A DNA stretch of 7,159 nucleotides, taken from positions 1 through 7,159 of the forward strand of contig JAGMFA010000106.1 of the NCBI GenBank assembly GCA_023127875.1. Reading direction: 5' to 3'. A model generated the notes under the pieces. That model did no database searches and was not told the origin of the DNA. It was given only the letters and a program-made list of their open reading frames with translations. Positions 1 to 6,502 of the stretch are shown here, one piece after another; positions within the stretch are counted from its first letter, which is position 1; every line of letters starts with the position of its first letter. The DNA comes from Candidatus Zixiibacteriota bacterium. Its GTDB lineage: Bacteria > Zixibacteria > MSB-5A5 > SM1-73. Made by a program: the position numbers and the translations under genes.

Positions 1-39
1 TCCATTTGGATCCATAGGAAGTCAACTGACCTTTAGGGT

Positions 40-117
40 GCGAGAAAATCCTTTCTGTGTTCGCCAGGTCCCCCTGACCTGGGGACGAACTTCTGCATGA
101 TTTTCACATTATCTCGC
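40..117. repeat. Nested 78-nt imperfect palindrome
   Basis: Four nested stems can be traced. GCGA 40-43 pairs with TCGC 114-117. GAAAATC 44-50 pairs with GATTTTC 99-105. GTTCG 59-63 pairs with CGAAC 86-90. CCAGGTC 64-70 pairs with GACCTGG 76-82 around the loop CCCCT. The two middle stems are separated by a symmetric 8 x 8 internal loop (51-58 and 91-98), and a GGA bulge lies at 83-85. The structure forms on either strand. There is no T-tract after it, so it is not a typical intrinsic terminator. It may be a miniature mobile element, an extragenic palindrome or a structured RNA; family unknown. Confidence 0.6.
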
Positions 118-154
118 CTATTAGATCGGGGACCCGACAGGCACTGAACGCATC

Positions 155-196
155 CGCCCAATTGGGGCGAAGATGGTGCGCCCCGCTTAGCGGGGC
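155..196. repeat. Two adjacent GC-rich hairpins
   Basis: CGCCC 155-159 faces GGGCG 165-169 around AATTG. GCCCCGC 180-186 faces GCGGGGC 190-196 around TTA. The second has a perfect 7-bp GC stem. Neither has a downstream T-tract on either strand. They belong to the hairpin cluster downstream of the site-2 protease gene. Confidence 0.55.
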
Positions 197-252
197 GGCT
201 ACCTTATATATTGTCATTCACTGTTGGAATTCAACTATGGAGGAATTAGTTA

Positions 253-282
253 TCCGAACCCCCCAAATGGGGGGATTTCGGA
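253..282. repeat. C-run/G-run hairpin
   Basis: TCCGAA 253-258 pairs with TTCGGA 277-282. Inside it CCCCCCA (259-265) pairs with TGGGGGG (268-274), with an AT bulge at 275-276. This is a 13-bp interrupted stem lying about 70 nt past the stop codon of the minus-strand protease gene. A T-tract is lacking, so any role in termination or mRNA 3'-end protection is only a possibility. Confidence 0.55.
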
Positions 283-306
283 CCTACGGATGCAGCACTC
301 GAGCTT

Positions 307-330
307 GCCCTGAACCATACGGTTCAGGGC
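307..330. repeat. Perfect 10-bp hairpin after the protease gene
   Basis: GCCCTGAACC (307-316) and GGTTCAGGGC (321-330) form a perfect stem with loop ATAC, 23 nt beyond the protease stop codon at 353-355. On the minus strand the stem is followed by AAGCTCGAG, not by T residues, so it does not qualify as a canonical intrinsic terminator. It may still stall polymerase or stabilise the mRNA 3' end. Its CCCTGAA core also occurs in the palindromic element at 1459-1585, which suggests related dispersed repeats. Confidence 0.5.
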
Positions 331-352
331 TTGTCTGGAAGGATGCCGGCTC

Positions 353-1444
353 TCATTTGATGGGCACCGGGATGAAGGAGAGGATGAAGATGAACATTGA
401 CAGCCAGCCTATTACCTTCCGCTTGGTGTCTAAAGGCACCTGATCATTCAATGTAGGCGGATGACCGATTTTAATTAACAGAACCAAAGCTACCCACACA
501 AACCATCCCATCCATAGAAAAAATCCCAAGGGGATCAAGGCTAAGGTTGCCACTGTGGCAACCTTGCGCTGGTTTTTTCCCAAGAGAGCATACATGATAT
601 GGCCACCGTCTAACTGTCCGATGGGCAGAAGATTGAGCATAGTGACCAAAATCCCGGCCCAGCCAGCGAAGGCGGCCGGGCTTAAAAGCACGGTATGTCC
701 CTGGGGAACGTCTTTCAATACCATCCAGGAAAGAAATTTGAATATCAACGACTCCCCAAGAATTAGACCTTCTCCCGGAACCTCTTCCACAATTTGAGAA
801 TGCGAGAGTCCGATAATAACAACAATTACTGCAACCACGAACCCGGCGATGGGTCCTGCGGCTCCCACATCCAGAAGATCCCTGCGGGTTTTAAAGGGAG
901 ATTTTGATCGGATCACCGCTCCGAAGGTTCCAAACAGGGTGGGGCCGGGAATAAAATAAGGCAGGCTGACCTTGATACCGTTTATTCTTGATTCGATATA
1001 GTGTCCGAACTCATGAAATGTCAAAATCAAAAGTAAAGGAACCGCAAATGAGGCACCCTTGAAGATGAAAAGAGGATTGGACAACGGATCGGCTTGATTC
1101 ATATATGCGCCGGCAAGTAAGGTGGTGATCACCGTCAAAAGAAATAGGATTATGTTAGTCCAGGGAATCTGTGTCTTTCTTCGATCTTTTAGCCTTCCAA
1201 TATGAAGTATCACGGGACCGGCCGGTTCAGCAGGATCGAGCTGCTCGAACTCCACAAAGTAACCTAAAGATGAAAGCCTGCTTTCCACTATTTCCTTCCA
1301 GTTAGCGATGGAAAGATATGGGAAAACTTTGATAAAAATATCCTTCCTGGTGTAGTAAATAGTTTGAACTTCCAAGATGTCGTATAGGGCTTCCCTAATG
1401 GTCTGGATCTGATTTTGTATTTCTATTTTCTTGCGCTTCCACAT
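353..1444 (-). CDS. EGY-like site-2 intramembrane metalloprotease (M50 family)
   Basis: A 363-residue polytopic membrane protein that should cleave substrates within or close to the membrane using zinc. The zinc-binding motif HEFGH is at residues 144-148, and the partner motif NLLPIGQLDGGH at 271-282 carries the third ligand Asp279. Hydrophobic segments are seen near 96-114, 131-150, 191-213, 256-275, 296-325 and 344-361. The sequence around LPYFIPGP, FGTFGA and DVGAAGPIAGF (residues 161-202) matches the EGY-type branch of site-2 proteases known from cyanobacteria and plastids, more than the PDZ-containing RseP branch; no PDZ domain is evident. The first ~85 residues are soluble and of unknown role. 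The start is ATG at 1444, because an in-frame stop lies three codons upstream. The only purine-rich tract, GAGGTGAGG, ends 16 nt before the ATG, further than usual for a ribosome site. It is probably co-transcribed with the propeller gene ending at 1508. The substrate is unknown. Confidence 0.93.
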   Translation of the reverse strand: MWKRKKIEIQNQIQTIREALYDILEVQTIYYTRKDIFIKVFPYLSIANWKEIVESRLSSLGYFVEFEQLDPAEPAGPVILHIGRLKDRRKTQIPWTNIILFLLTVITTLLAGAYMNQADPLSNPLFIFKGASFAVPLLLILTFHEFGHYIESRINGIKVSLPYFIPGPTLFGTFGAVIRSKSPFKTRRDLLDVGAAGPIAGFVVAVIVVIIGLSHSQIVEEVPGEGLILGESLIFKFLSWMVLKDVPQGHTVLLSPAAFAGWAGILVTMLNLLPIGQLDGGHIMYALLGKNQRKVATVATLALIPLGFFLWMGWFVWVALVLLIKIGHPPTLNDQVPLDTKRKVIGWLSMFIFILSFIPVPIK

Positions 1445-1458
1445 GTTCAGTTATCTGC

Positions 1459-1585
1459 AACCTCACCTCTCCCCCTTTGTCCCCCTCTCCATTTTATGGA
1501 GAGGGGTTCACCCTGAAGGGATTTCCCTCGATCCTGAGATCTTCGGGATCGAAGGACACCCTGAAGGGGAGATAGGGGGTAAGGT
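1459..1585. repeat. Palindromic dispersed-repeat-like element at a gene junction
   Basis: A compact block of inverted repeats unlike the flanking coding sequence. CCCCTCTCC 1482-1490 pairs with GGAGAGGGG 1498-1506. A 25-nt near-perfect hairpin covers 1528-1552 (TCGATCC…GGATCGA). It is flanked by direct copies of CACCCTGAAGGG at 1509-1520 and 1557-1568, each itself a small palindrome. The outer ends, roughly 1460-1474 (acctcacctctcccc) and 1566-1585, form an imperfect inverted repeat. The element contains the last ~25 codons and the stop of the propeller gene and ends about 15 bp before the site-2 protease start. Boundaries are approximate. It resembles REP/MITE-type repeats, but only one copy is visible in this window. 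Confidence 0.6.
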
Positions 1586-3127
1586 CATCAAACTCTCAAC
1601 ACTAACCCTCTCCAACTCCTTCAACCTCTCTTTCAATTTTTCCCTGTTGATGGTTTGATCCAGATGCAAAAGATAGATCTCAAAGTAATTGTCCGGTTCT
1701 CCTTTTCGTTTTCCTGCAAAGATGATCGAATTTCCATCCGGCGAGAAAGAAGGGTATCTTTTGGTTCCCCCATCATAGGTCAGCCTTATCTGGGTAGAAC
1801 CGTCCACATCCATGATATATAGATCCTGCTCATCAGAGTCACCAAAAACGAAGACGATTTTTTTTCCATCAACAGAAAATGAAGGAAAAAAACAATCATT
1901 TCTTCTATCGGTGAGACGTCTCCAGCTCTTGCTATCTATATCTAAAAGGAAAACACCCCTATTTTCCCAACCGGCATGAAGTAAAACAAATTTCCCATCA
2001 GGTGAAAAGCTGGGACAATATGGCAGAACCATCCCTCTAGGGCGCCTGAGCAGTCCAATTGTTTCCTCCCAGGATTTCTTTAAAGAAATACTCTCAGTTT
2101 CTCTGCTTTTCAAATTCAACCTGTAGATGGAGCCTCTTGCACCAGGTCGATCACTCACAAATATTATCTCGCTATCGTCTGAGGAGAAACTGGGGAGACC
2201 GTCATAGGTATCATCGTGGGTGAGCCTTTTTGCCTCGCCGGTGTATAAATTCTTTATAAAGATGTCCCGGTCGGCATTGAAGATGGTGTCACTTATATGA
2301 GGCGATGAGTTTTCTTTTTCATACACTACAAATCTGCCATCATGAGAAAAACGGGCAAAGCGCTCTGAAGTTTCATGCTCTTCTGGTGGAAAGAGACATG
2401 TCTTGTTTTTCCCATCTGCATCCATGACAAAAATTCTGCTTTTCTTCACCTGGATCTTCTCAAGCCCGTAATCTTCCAAGAAGTAGCTGGTATCGGAATG
2501 ATAAACGATCCGCTTGCCATCAGGAGAAAAGCTGGGAGCATCATCGCAGAAAAGATCATTGGTCAGCCGGGTGATTTTGAATCTGCCCCCAGTAAGATGG
2601 GCAATGCTATCAATCAACTTCTGATCCTCGCTTTTTGCCACAACAAAGGTAAACTCTAAGATGGCCTGTTGCAGATTTTTTTCCTTCCAGCTTAGTTTCC
2701 CCTGTTCAAATTTGATCTGACATAAAAGCTCTAAAGCTTCTCTGTTTTCAGGATTAAGCTCTAAGCTGGTTTTGCACTCTCTCTCAGCCAGATGGTAAAT
2801 TCGGACCTGACGATATACTTTCGCTAAAAGAAAATGTGCCCGAAAGTCATCTTCCTCCTTCTGAATAGCCAAAAGCAAAGGATAGATGGCAGATTCCGGC
2901 TCATCGTTTTCCAGATACCGGCAAGCTACTTTAAGGCACTCTTCTTTGCTGGAATTGGGCGAGATTTTTGCAGTGAAACCAGTAAGGCTTAATCGGACAA
3001 TCAGGACAAGTGCTATGCAGATGAAGACAAAAACTGAGATCACAAATGCTTTATTTATTTTCATACTTTTAATATACAAAAAGAAACCATAAGATAAAAG
3101 AAATATGATAAACAGATATGCATCCAC
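1508..3127 (-). CDS. Membrane-anchored TPR and PD40 (TolB-like) beta-propeller protein
   Basis: This 539-residue protein has two N-terminal hydrophobic segments (about 4-19 and 27-50), then a TPR-like helical region (about 60-165, e.g. AHFLLAKVYRQ and LELNPENREALELLCQ). Six PD40/WD40-like repeats follow near 187-213, 256-272, 301-327, 369-387, 404-429 and 448-474, each with the pattern RLT…PSFSPDGKxIVF or a variant. Six such repeats imply a TolB-like six-bladed propeller, probably exposed outside the cytoplasmic membrane. Such proteins usually mediate protein contacts; no enzymatic residues are evident. The start is uncertain. GTG at 3127 gives both hydrophobic segments. ATG at 3064 gives 518 residues and a single anchor. 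Neither has a clear Shine-Dalgarno site, and I found no convincing promoter in 3128-3304. The last ~25 residues, rich in Pro, Ser and Ile, are encoded by the palindromic element at 1459-1585 and were probably acquired. The site-2 protease follows 63 nt downstream, so the two may act together, but no direct evidence is present. Confidence 0.87.
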   Translation of the reverse strand: MDAYLFIIFLLSYGFFLYIKSMKINKAFVISVFVFICIALVLIVRLSLTGFTAKISPNSSKEECLKVACRYLENDEPESAIYPLLLAIQKEEDDFRAHFLLAKVYRQVRIYHLAERECKTSLELNPENREALELLCQIKFEQGKLSWKEKNLQQAILEFTFVVAKSEDQKLIDSIAHLTGGRFKITRLTNDLFCDDAPSFSPDGKRIVYHSDTSYFLEDYGLEKIQVKKSRIFVMDADGKNKTCLFPPEEHETSERFARFSHDGRFVVYEKENSSPHISDTIFNADRDIFIKNLYTGEAKRLTHDDTYDGLPSFSSDDSEIIFVSDRPGARGSIYRLNLKSRETESISLKKSWEETIGLLRRPRGMVLPYCPSFSPDGKFVLLHAGWENRGVFLLDIDSKSWRRLTDRRNDCFFPSFSVDGKKIVFVFGDSDEQDLYIMDVDGSTQIRLTYDGGTKRYPSFSPDGNSIIFAGKRKGEPDNYFEIYLLHLDQTINREKLKERLKELERVSVESLMTLPPISPSGCPSIPKISGSREIPSG

Positions 3128-3296
3128 TGGTGCGGTATAATTGAGCTATGCGAAGCATTCATACGAATTTCGCACCTCTTTCCTACTTGCCTACGCAATC
3201 AGGGGACTGAAAAAGCTGAAGATGGTTATAGATACATTTAAATTCCCATATTCCCAGGGGTAAGGTTTATCCTGAATGGTACAACCCGATTAGGGC

Positions 3297-3331
3297 TTAA
3301 TAAAAGCCCCAGCTTTTTAAAAGCTGGGGCT
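3297..3331 (-). terminator. Intrinsic terminator of the C1A peptidase gene
   Basis: On the minus strand AGCCCCAGCTTTT (complement of 3319-3331) pairs with AAAAGCTGGGGCT (3305-3317), a 10- to 13-bp stem, followed by the T-rich run TTTTATTAAG. It begins 36 nt past the TAG stop at 3368-3370. The T-tract is interrupted, unlike the paralogous terminator at 6470-6502. An overlapping hairpin is also possible (GGGCTT 3293-3298 with AAGCCC 3304-3309), so readthrough into the downstream propeller gene is conceivable. Confidence 0.85.
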
Positions 3332-3988
3332 AATTCATACGGAACAAACCAACCTACCAACCAGAAACTAACAACCTGGTTCTGGGCCACCCTTGAACAG
3401 ATAGTTTATCAGATAAACCACATCACCGAGATCAATAATCCCGTCGCAGTTGGCATCTCCGGCTTCTAAGGGATCAGGATCAGGACCGTTCTTATACAGA
3501 TAGTTTACCACATAAACCACATCGCCGATGTCAATCACCGCATCAGCGTTGACGTCACCGCAGAGATACGTTCTCACCATAAATGACAAAGTGTCGGCGT
3601 TACAATAGTCTTGCGCCGTCACCGTCAATGCTTCCAAGAATATCGTGTCAGGAGCAGTGCCAATCACCGAATCGTTCTGAACCCAACACCAATGCGGATA
3701 TTCCAGATAGGTGATCAGGTGAGTAGTATCATCCGGATCCACTACGGTGGGATAATAGATAAAGCTCTCAAGGAAGGGAACGAACACAGTATCTCCTATG
3801 GGTGTTATTGACGGAGGCACGTTTGAATGGTCAATCACTAAAGTCACCTCTAGGGTATCAGCCAGATCACCATCAGAGACAATCACCTTAAATGAGGTGT
3901 CAGCGTAATCGCATTCCGCCGCACCGGTGATGGTATCACCTGTAACCGTACACCAGGAGGGATAATCCTCATAGCTTAATTCAAGCTC
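3302..3988. repeat. Long direct repeat, copy A
   Basis: This stretch matches 6473-7159 at a constant offset of 3171 bp, without gaps. I counted about 20 mismatches over 687 bp, or roughly 97% identity. It contains the terminator, the 3' untranslated segment and the last 206 codons of the C1A peptidase gene. Immediately left of 3302 the similarity disappears. The right limit of 3988 is set only by the end of the window, so the repeat may be longer. Confidence 0.95.
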
Positions 3989-6196
3989 CGTGCCGTCACA
4001 GTTCGGATCGATGGCTGTGGCGACATATACAAACGGTGGCTTACCTGGCGTGGCGGTGTCAGCTTCAGGTGAGGTTATCTCCGGTGGCAGATTTGAGCCA
4101 ATAGGATTGCAACAGTCATCATCCGGGTGGTAGGGGCAAATGTCACAACTATCGCCCACGCCATCACCATCGTAATCCTCCTGATCCGGATTATAAACAT
4201 AAGGACAGTTATCAATGTCGCATGTGTTCGCAGGGAATCCCGGATTGCCGTAGCCGTCACCGTCGGTGTCAGTGCAAACGTCACAGCTATCGCCGATACT
4301 GTCATTGTCGGCATCTGCCTGATCCGGATTGTATATGTAGGGGCAGTTGTCGTCCGGGCAGGTGTTTTCTGGATGCCAGGGATCACCATAACCATCACCA
4401 TCGGTATCTACACAAATATACTCTCCACACTCGAAGACGGAAACGGTGAAGTCGTCGATACCTGCTTCCACCACAGACCCAGCGCCCAGATCTGAGGCTT
4501 CGAAACGAACTTTAACCTGGTTTGTGGGCGTGACAAAATCGCCAACCATAAAGCTATATTCTTTCCACCCGGCAGAGGTTTGAGGTCCAATTGTCTCAAC
4601 CAAAGTCCAGCTTGCACCATCGTTGTTAGAGACATACACCTTGAACAGATCATTGTTAGGATCATTTCCAAAGTTGTTGGTATACCACAAGGCGTAATGG
4701 ACTCGGGCGTCAATGCCCCCACTCAGATCCATGGATGGTGAGATTAACCAGGTGATCCCATCGTCCACATCGGAATTGCCATCTACGTTATCTGTGAGAT
4801 AACAATTACCTGAGCCATCGAAATCAGTGGGTGGATCACCCCGATCACCACCGCCGATAGGAATACCGCGTTCCCAGGCGCCATCCGTAAGATTGGGATC
4901 GTTTTCAACAGTCCAGCCCAGATCAGTCTCGAAGTTGTCAGCAAACAAAACCACAAGTTCTCCCACAAGCGAAGAGTAGACAGTAGCAGGAGCATCAGAT
5001 GGGTTATATATCACTCCAGATGTAACTCCCTCGGCGCTGAAGTAGTATTCTGGATCGTCATCACAGTCGGCTGGTGGCAACGTGGCCTCGTATTGATCTC
5101 CGCCCAAGGAAGCCAGCGGCGAGGTAAGATAGGTGCCACCATCATAACGATAATGAAGCATACCTGTCCCGGGGATATACGAATCACCGATCTCTTCGAT
5201 CTGAACTGTGATAGCGGTGGGTTCGCCAGGAGTAATGACCTCCGGAACACCGTCCGGTAGATTTATCCTAAGCATTGATGCGCCTGGATAATCCACGTAG
5301 CAGGCAGAATAGCCGATACTTGAGCAGTCGTATGGTATGCGCATGTAACCACCCTCACCCCAGCCAGAACCCCATGAATTGCGCATAATCCAGATGCCAT
5401 CGGTCCCTTGATTATCATCCCAGCCGACCAGTACCACGGCGTGGTTGACTGTACCGCTTCCACAGCCATTGAATATCCCGCCGGTATAGGCCTGCATGGC
5501 AGAATTGGCGTAAACCGCCACCGACACCGGGCCGTAATCCAAAATGGCCTGTTTGATATTATTCACAGGCGGAACACTGTAGTCGTTACCAATAAAGGCC
5601 CAGTCGTCGATCAGATACTCATGTGGATAGGGGCAATTGCAGGGAACATCAGAGGCAACGTAGGGAAAATCAGCCTCCATAACGGCTCCGGTTCCACCGC
5701 ATGGGTCCGTCTTCCACTCATGGTAATCATGAGCCCACCAGCCACCACCACAACCCCAACCATCGGAGTTGCAACTGACCAGCCACTGCTCGGAAATATC
5801 CACGGTGGTATTGTCTTTGATCTTAATATTACATTCCAGCGGACCAACCGTCCCAAACGCCCAGCAGCTTCCGCAGGAACCCTGACTCTTAACCGGAGTA
5901 CAGCCACCTAAATCACACCAGTTATATGCATCTGGCAGGGCTTTAGTCGGCGTGCAGGGGTTAAACTTAGCACCAACCCACCAGTTATCAGGCACCACTA
6001 ATCCACACAGCTCATCTAACGAACGGCTGGTGGCAGAGTTCTCGCCCACGGTGAAAGTCCACCCCTCGATTTGTGCCTGTTTCTGTAAAGCGGTGATATC
6101 AGCACTTGAAAGCCCCTCCCCAGAGGAAACTCCAGCCATCAAGAATACGCATAAAATGATTACCACAAAGTTTACAATTATTCTCCTTTGTTTCAT
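3368..6196 (-). CDS. Secreted papain-family (C1A) cysteine peptidase with TSP3 repeats and C-terminal dockerin
   Basis: The 942-residue product is an exported endopeptidase of clan CA. Residues 1-26 form a signal peptide (MKQRRIIV plus a hydrophobic core). A short prosegment follows, with GWTFTVGEN at 45-53 and LDELCGL at 60-66. The catalytic domain spans about 86-303. Its key residues are all present: Gln105, Cys111 in GSCGSCWAF, His252 in [10 protein letters not shown], and Asn273 and Trp275 in [13 protein letters not shown]. Next come a beta-sandwich-like domain (306-410), a MAM/jelly-roll-like domain (415-589), two 46-residue thrombospondin type 3 calcium repeats (596-687), two Ig-like repeats of He_PIG style (about 703-789 and 793-876) and a type I dockerin-like pair of calcium loops (879-942). 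The start was set at ATG 6196 because GGAGAAAG lies 9 nt upstream. The ATG at 6211 would add MEKDT but has no ribosome site. It has its own candidate promoter and terminator. Its C-terminal 206 residues are nearly identical to those of the gene to the right. Role in extracellular protein degradation or surface display is inferred. Confidence 0.95.
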   Translation of the reverse strand: MKQRRIIVNFVVIILCVFLMAGVSSGEGLSSADITALQKQAQIEGWTFTVGENSATSRSLDELCGLVVPDNWWVGAKFNPCTPTKALPDAYNWCDLGGCTPVKSQGSCGSCWAFGTVGPLECNIKIKDNTTVDISEQWLVSCNSDGWGCGGGWWAHDYHEWKTDPCGGTGAVMEADFPYVASDVPCNCPYPHEYLIDDWAFIGNDYSVPPVNNIKQAILDYGPVSVAVYANSAMQAYTGGIFNGCGSGTVNHAVVLVGWDDNQGTDGIWIMRNSWGSGWGEGGYMRIPYDCSSIGYSACYVDYPGASMLRINLPDGVPEVITPGEPTAITVQIEEIGDSYIPGTGMLHYRYDGGTYLTSPLASLGGDQYEATLPPADCDDDPEYYFSAEGVTSGVIYNPSDAPATVYSSLVGELVVLFADNFETDLGWTVENDPNLTDGAWERGIPIGGGDRGDPPTDFDGSGNCYLTDNVDGNSDVDDGITWLISPSMDLSGGIDARVHYALWYTNNFGNDPNNDLFKVYVSNNDGASWTLVETIGPQTSAGWKEYSFMVGDFVTPTNQVKVRFEASDLGAGSVVEAGIDDFTVSVFECGEYICVDTDGDGYGDPWHPENTCPDDNCPYIYNPDQADADNDSIGDSCDVCTDTDGDGYGNPGFPANTCDIDNCPYVYNPDQEDYDGDGVGDSCDICPYHPDDDCCNPIGSNLPPEITSPEADTATPGKPPFVYVATAIDPNCDGTELELSYEDYPSWCTVTGDTITGAAECDYADTSFKVIVSDGDLADTLEVTLVIDHSNVPPSITPIGDTVFVPFLESFIYYPTVVDPDDTTHLITYLEYPHWCWVQNDSVIGTAPDTIFLEALTVTAQDYCNADTLSFMVRTYLCGDVNADAVIDIGDVVYVVNYLYKNGPDPDPLEAGDANCDGIIDLGDVVYLINYLFKGGPEPGC
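4136..4411 (-). repeat. Two tandem 138-bp units encoding TSP3 repeats
   Basis: Inside the C1A peptidase gene, 4274-4411 and 4136-4273 encode two consecutive 46-residue units. They match at 32 of 46 positions by eye. Each begins DTDGDGYG, has a central DNCPYxYNPDQ and ends GDSCDxC. Asp/Asn spacing and paired Cys are as in calcium-binding thrombospondin type 3 repeats. This is internal duplication within the gene, not a CRISPR or mobile repeat. Confidence 0.85.
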
Positions 6197-6201
6197 TGTG
6201 T

Positions 6202-6209
6202 CTTTCTCC
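6202..6209 (-). promoter_or_regulatory. Ribosome binding site deciding the peptidase start
   Basis: On the minus strand GGAGAAAG is followed, 9 nt after GGAG, by ATG at 6196 (MKQRRIIV). This site lies inside the five extra codons of the alternative start at 6211, which itself is preceded by GAACTAAAA and no Shine-Dalgarno sequence. It therefore favours the shorter protein, which begins directly with a standard signal peptide. Confidence 0.7.
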
Positions 6210-6234
6210 ATTTTTAGTTCGTTAACGGTTATAC

Positions 6235-6326
6235 TGGATTACGAAGCGACTCCAGCAAATGGAAAATAAATTGTCTCCGCAAGTCAATCCCGGAATGCAA
6301 CCCAAAAGTCTTGGATTACGTTCCGA
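6235..6326. repeat. Pair of 15-bp direct repeats in the peptidase leader
   Basis: TGGATTACGaagCGA at 6235-6249 and TGGATTACGttcCGA at 6312-6326 agree at 12 of 15 positions and are 77 bp apart. Both lie between the candidate promoter and the start codon of the C1A peptidase gene. They could be protein binding sites or chance; no regulator is identifiable. Confidence 0.35.
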
Positions 6327-6336
6327 TTCTTATACC

Positions 6337-6370
6337 ATTATAAATATAGTCGCTTTAGTTAATTTGTCAA
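6337..6370 (-). promoter_or_regulatory. Candidate sigma70-type promoter of the peptidase gene
   Basis: On the minus strand a perfect -35 box TTGACA (complement of 6365-6370) is followed after 16 nt by TATATT (6343-6348). An overlapping TATAAT is at 6337-6342 but is spaced 22 nt from the -35 box. Transcription would start near 6330-6336, leaving a leader of roughly 130-140 nt before ATG 6196. It lies between the upstream paralogue's terminator and the peptidase gene, where a promoter is expected. Confidence 0.55.
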
Positions 6371-6469
6371 GGGTTTAAAAAGATTGGAGTTTCTGGGTCT
6401 GTGTAAATTGTATTGTGCAGATTTACTTTTTGATTGAGATATAAGTAAAGAGGGTATATCCTGTTAGGT

Positions 6470-6502
6470 AAAAAAAGCCCCAGCTTCTTAACAGCTGGGG
6501 CT
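6470..6502 (-). terminator. Intrinsic terminator of the upstream paralogue
   Basis: On the minus strand AGCCCCAGCT (complement of 6493-6502) pairs with AGCTGGGGCT (complement of 6476-6485) across a 7-nt loop and is followed by an uninterrupted run of T (complement of 6470-6475). It begins 36 nt after the TAG stop at 6539-6541, the same spacing as at 3297-3331, and belongs to the same duplicated block. Confidence 0.9.

Larger units (their letters stand above)
1..352. other. Gene-free, hairpin-rich flanking region
   Basis: No convincing coding region is present here. The only reading frame of any length on the plus strand starts with TTG at 162, has no ribosome binding site, translates the hairpins and runs antisense into the protease gene. 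The stretch lies downstream of the last gene of the minus-strand cluster. It holds at least five inverted repeats: 40-117, 155-169, 180-196, 253-282 and 307-330. Several have runs of C facing runs of G. No tRNA cloverleaf or rRNA signature was recognised. The most likely reading is an intergenic region colonised by small palindromic repeats. A structured RNA cannot be excluded. Confidence 0.6.

Noticed and set aside
253..330. Intrinsic terminators for the site-2 protease gene
   Set aside because: Strong hairpins are present but none is followed by a T-tract on the minus strand; kept as repeats only.
162..443. Plus-strand 93-codon reading frame
   Set aside because: Starts with TTG without a ribosome site, encodes the hairpin cluster and overlaps the protease gene antisense; no recognisable domain.
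3128..3304. Promoter for the propeller gene
   Set aside because: TATAAT-like bases occur on the plus strand at 3136-3141, but I could not find a matched -35/-10 pair in the needed orientation.
4136..4411. Possible CRISPR-like tandem repeats
   Set aside because: Only two units of 138 bp, both in frame and explained as TSP3 protein repeats.
4127..4495. Plus-strand frame rich in Val and Ile opposite the TSP3 repeats
   Set aside because: It is the antisense image of Asp-rich calcium repeats; the minus-strand product has clear domain homology and the plus-strand one does not.
5408..5911. Plus-strand 167-codon frame opposite the papain domain
   Set aside because: It lies fully within the well-supported catalytic domain on the other strand and has no domain features.
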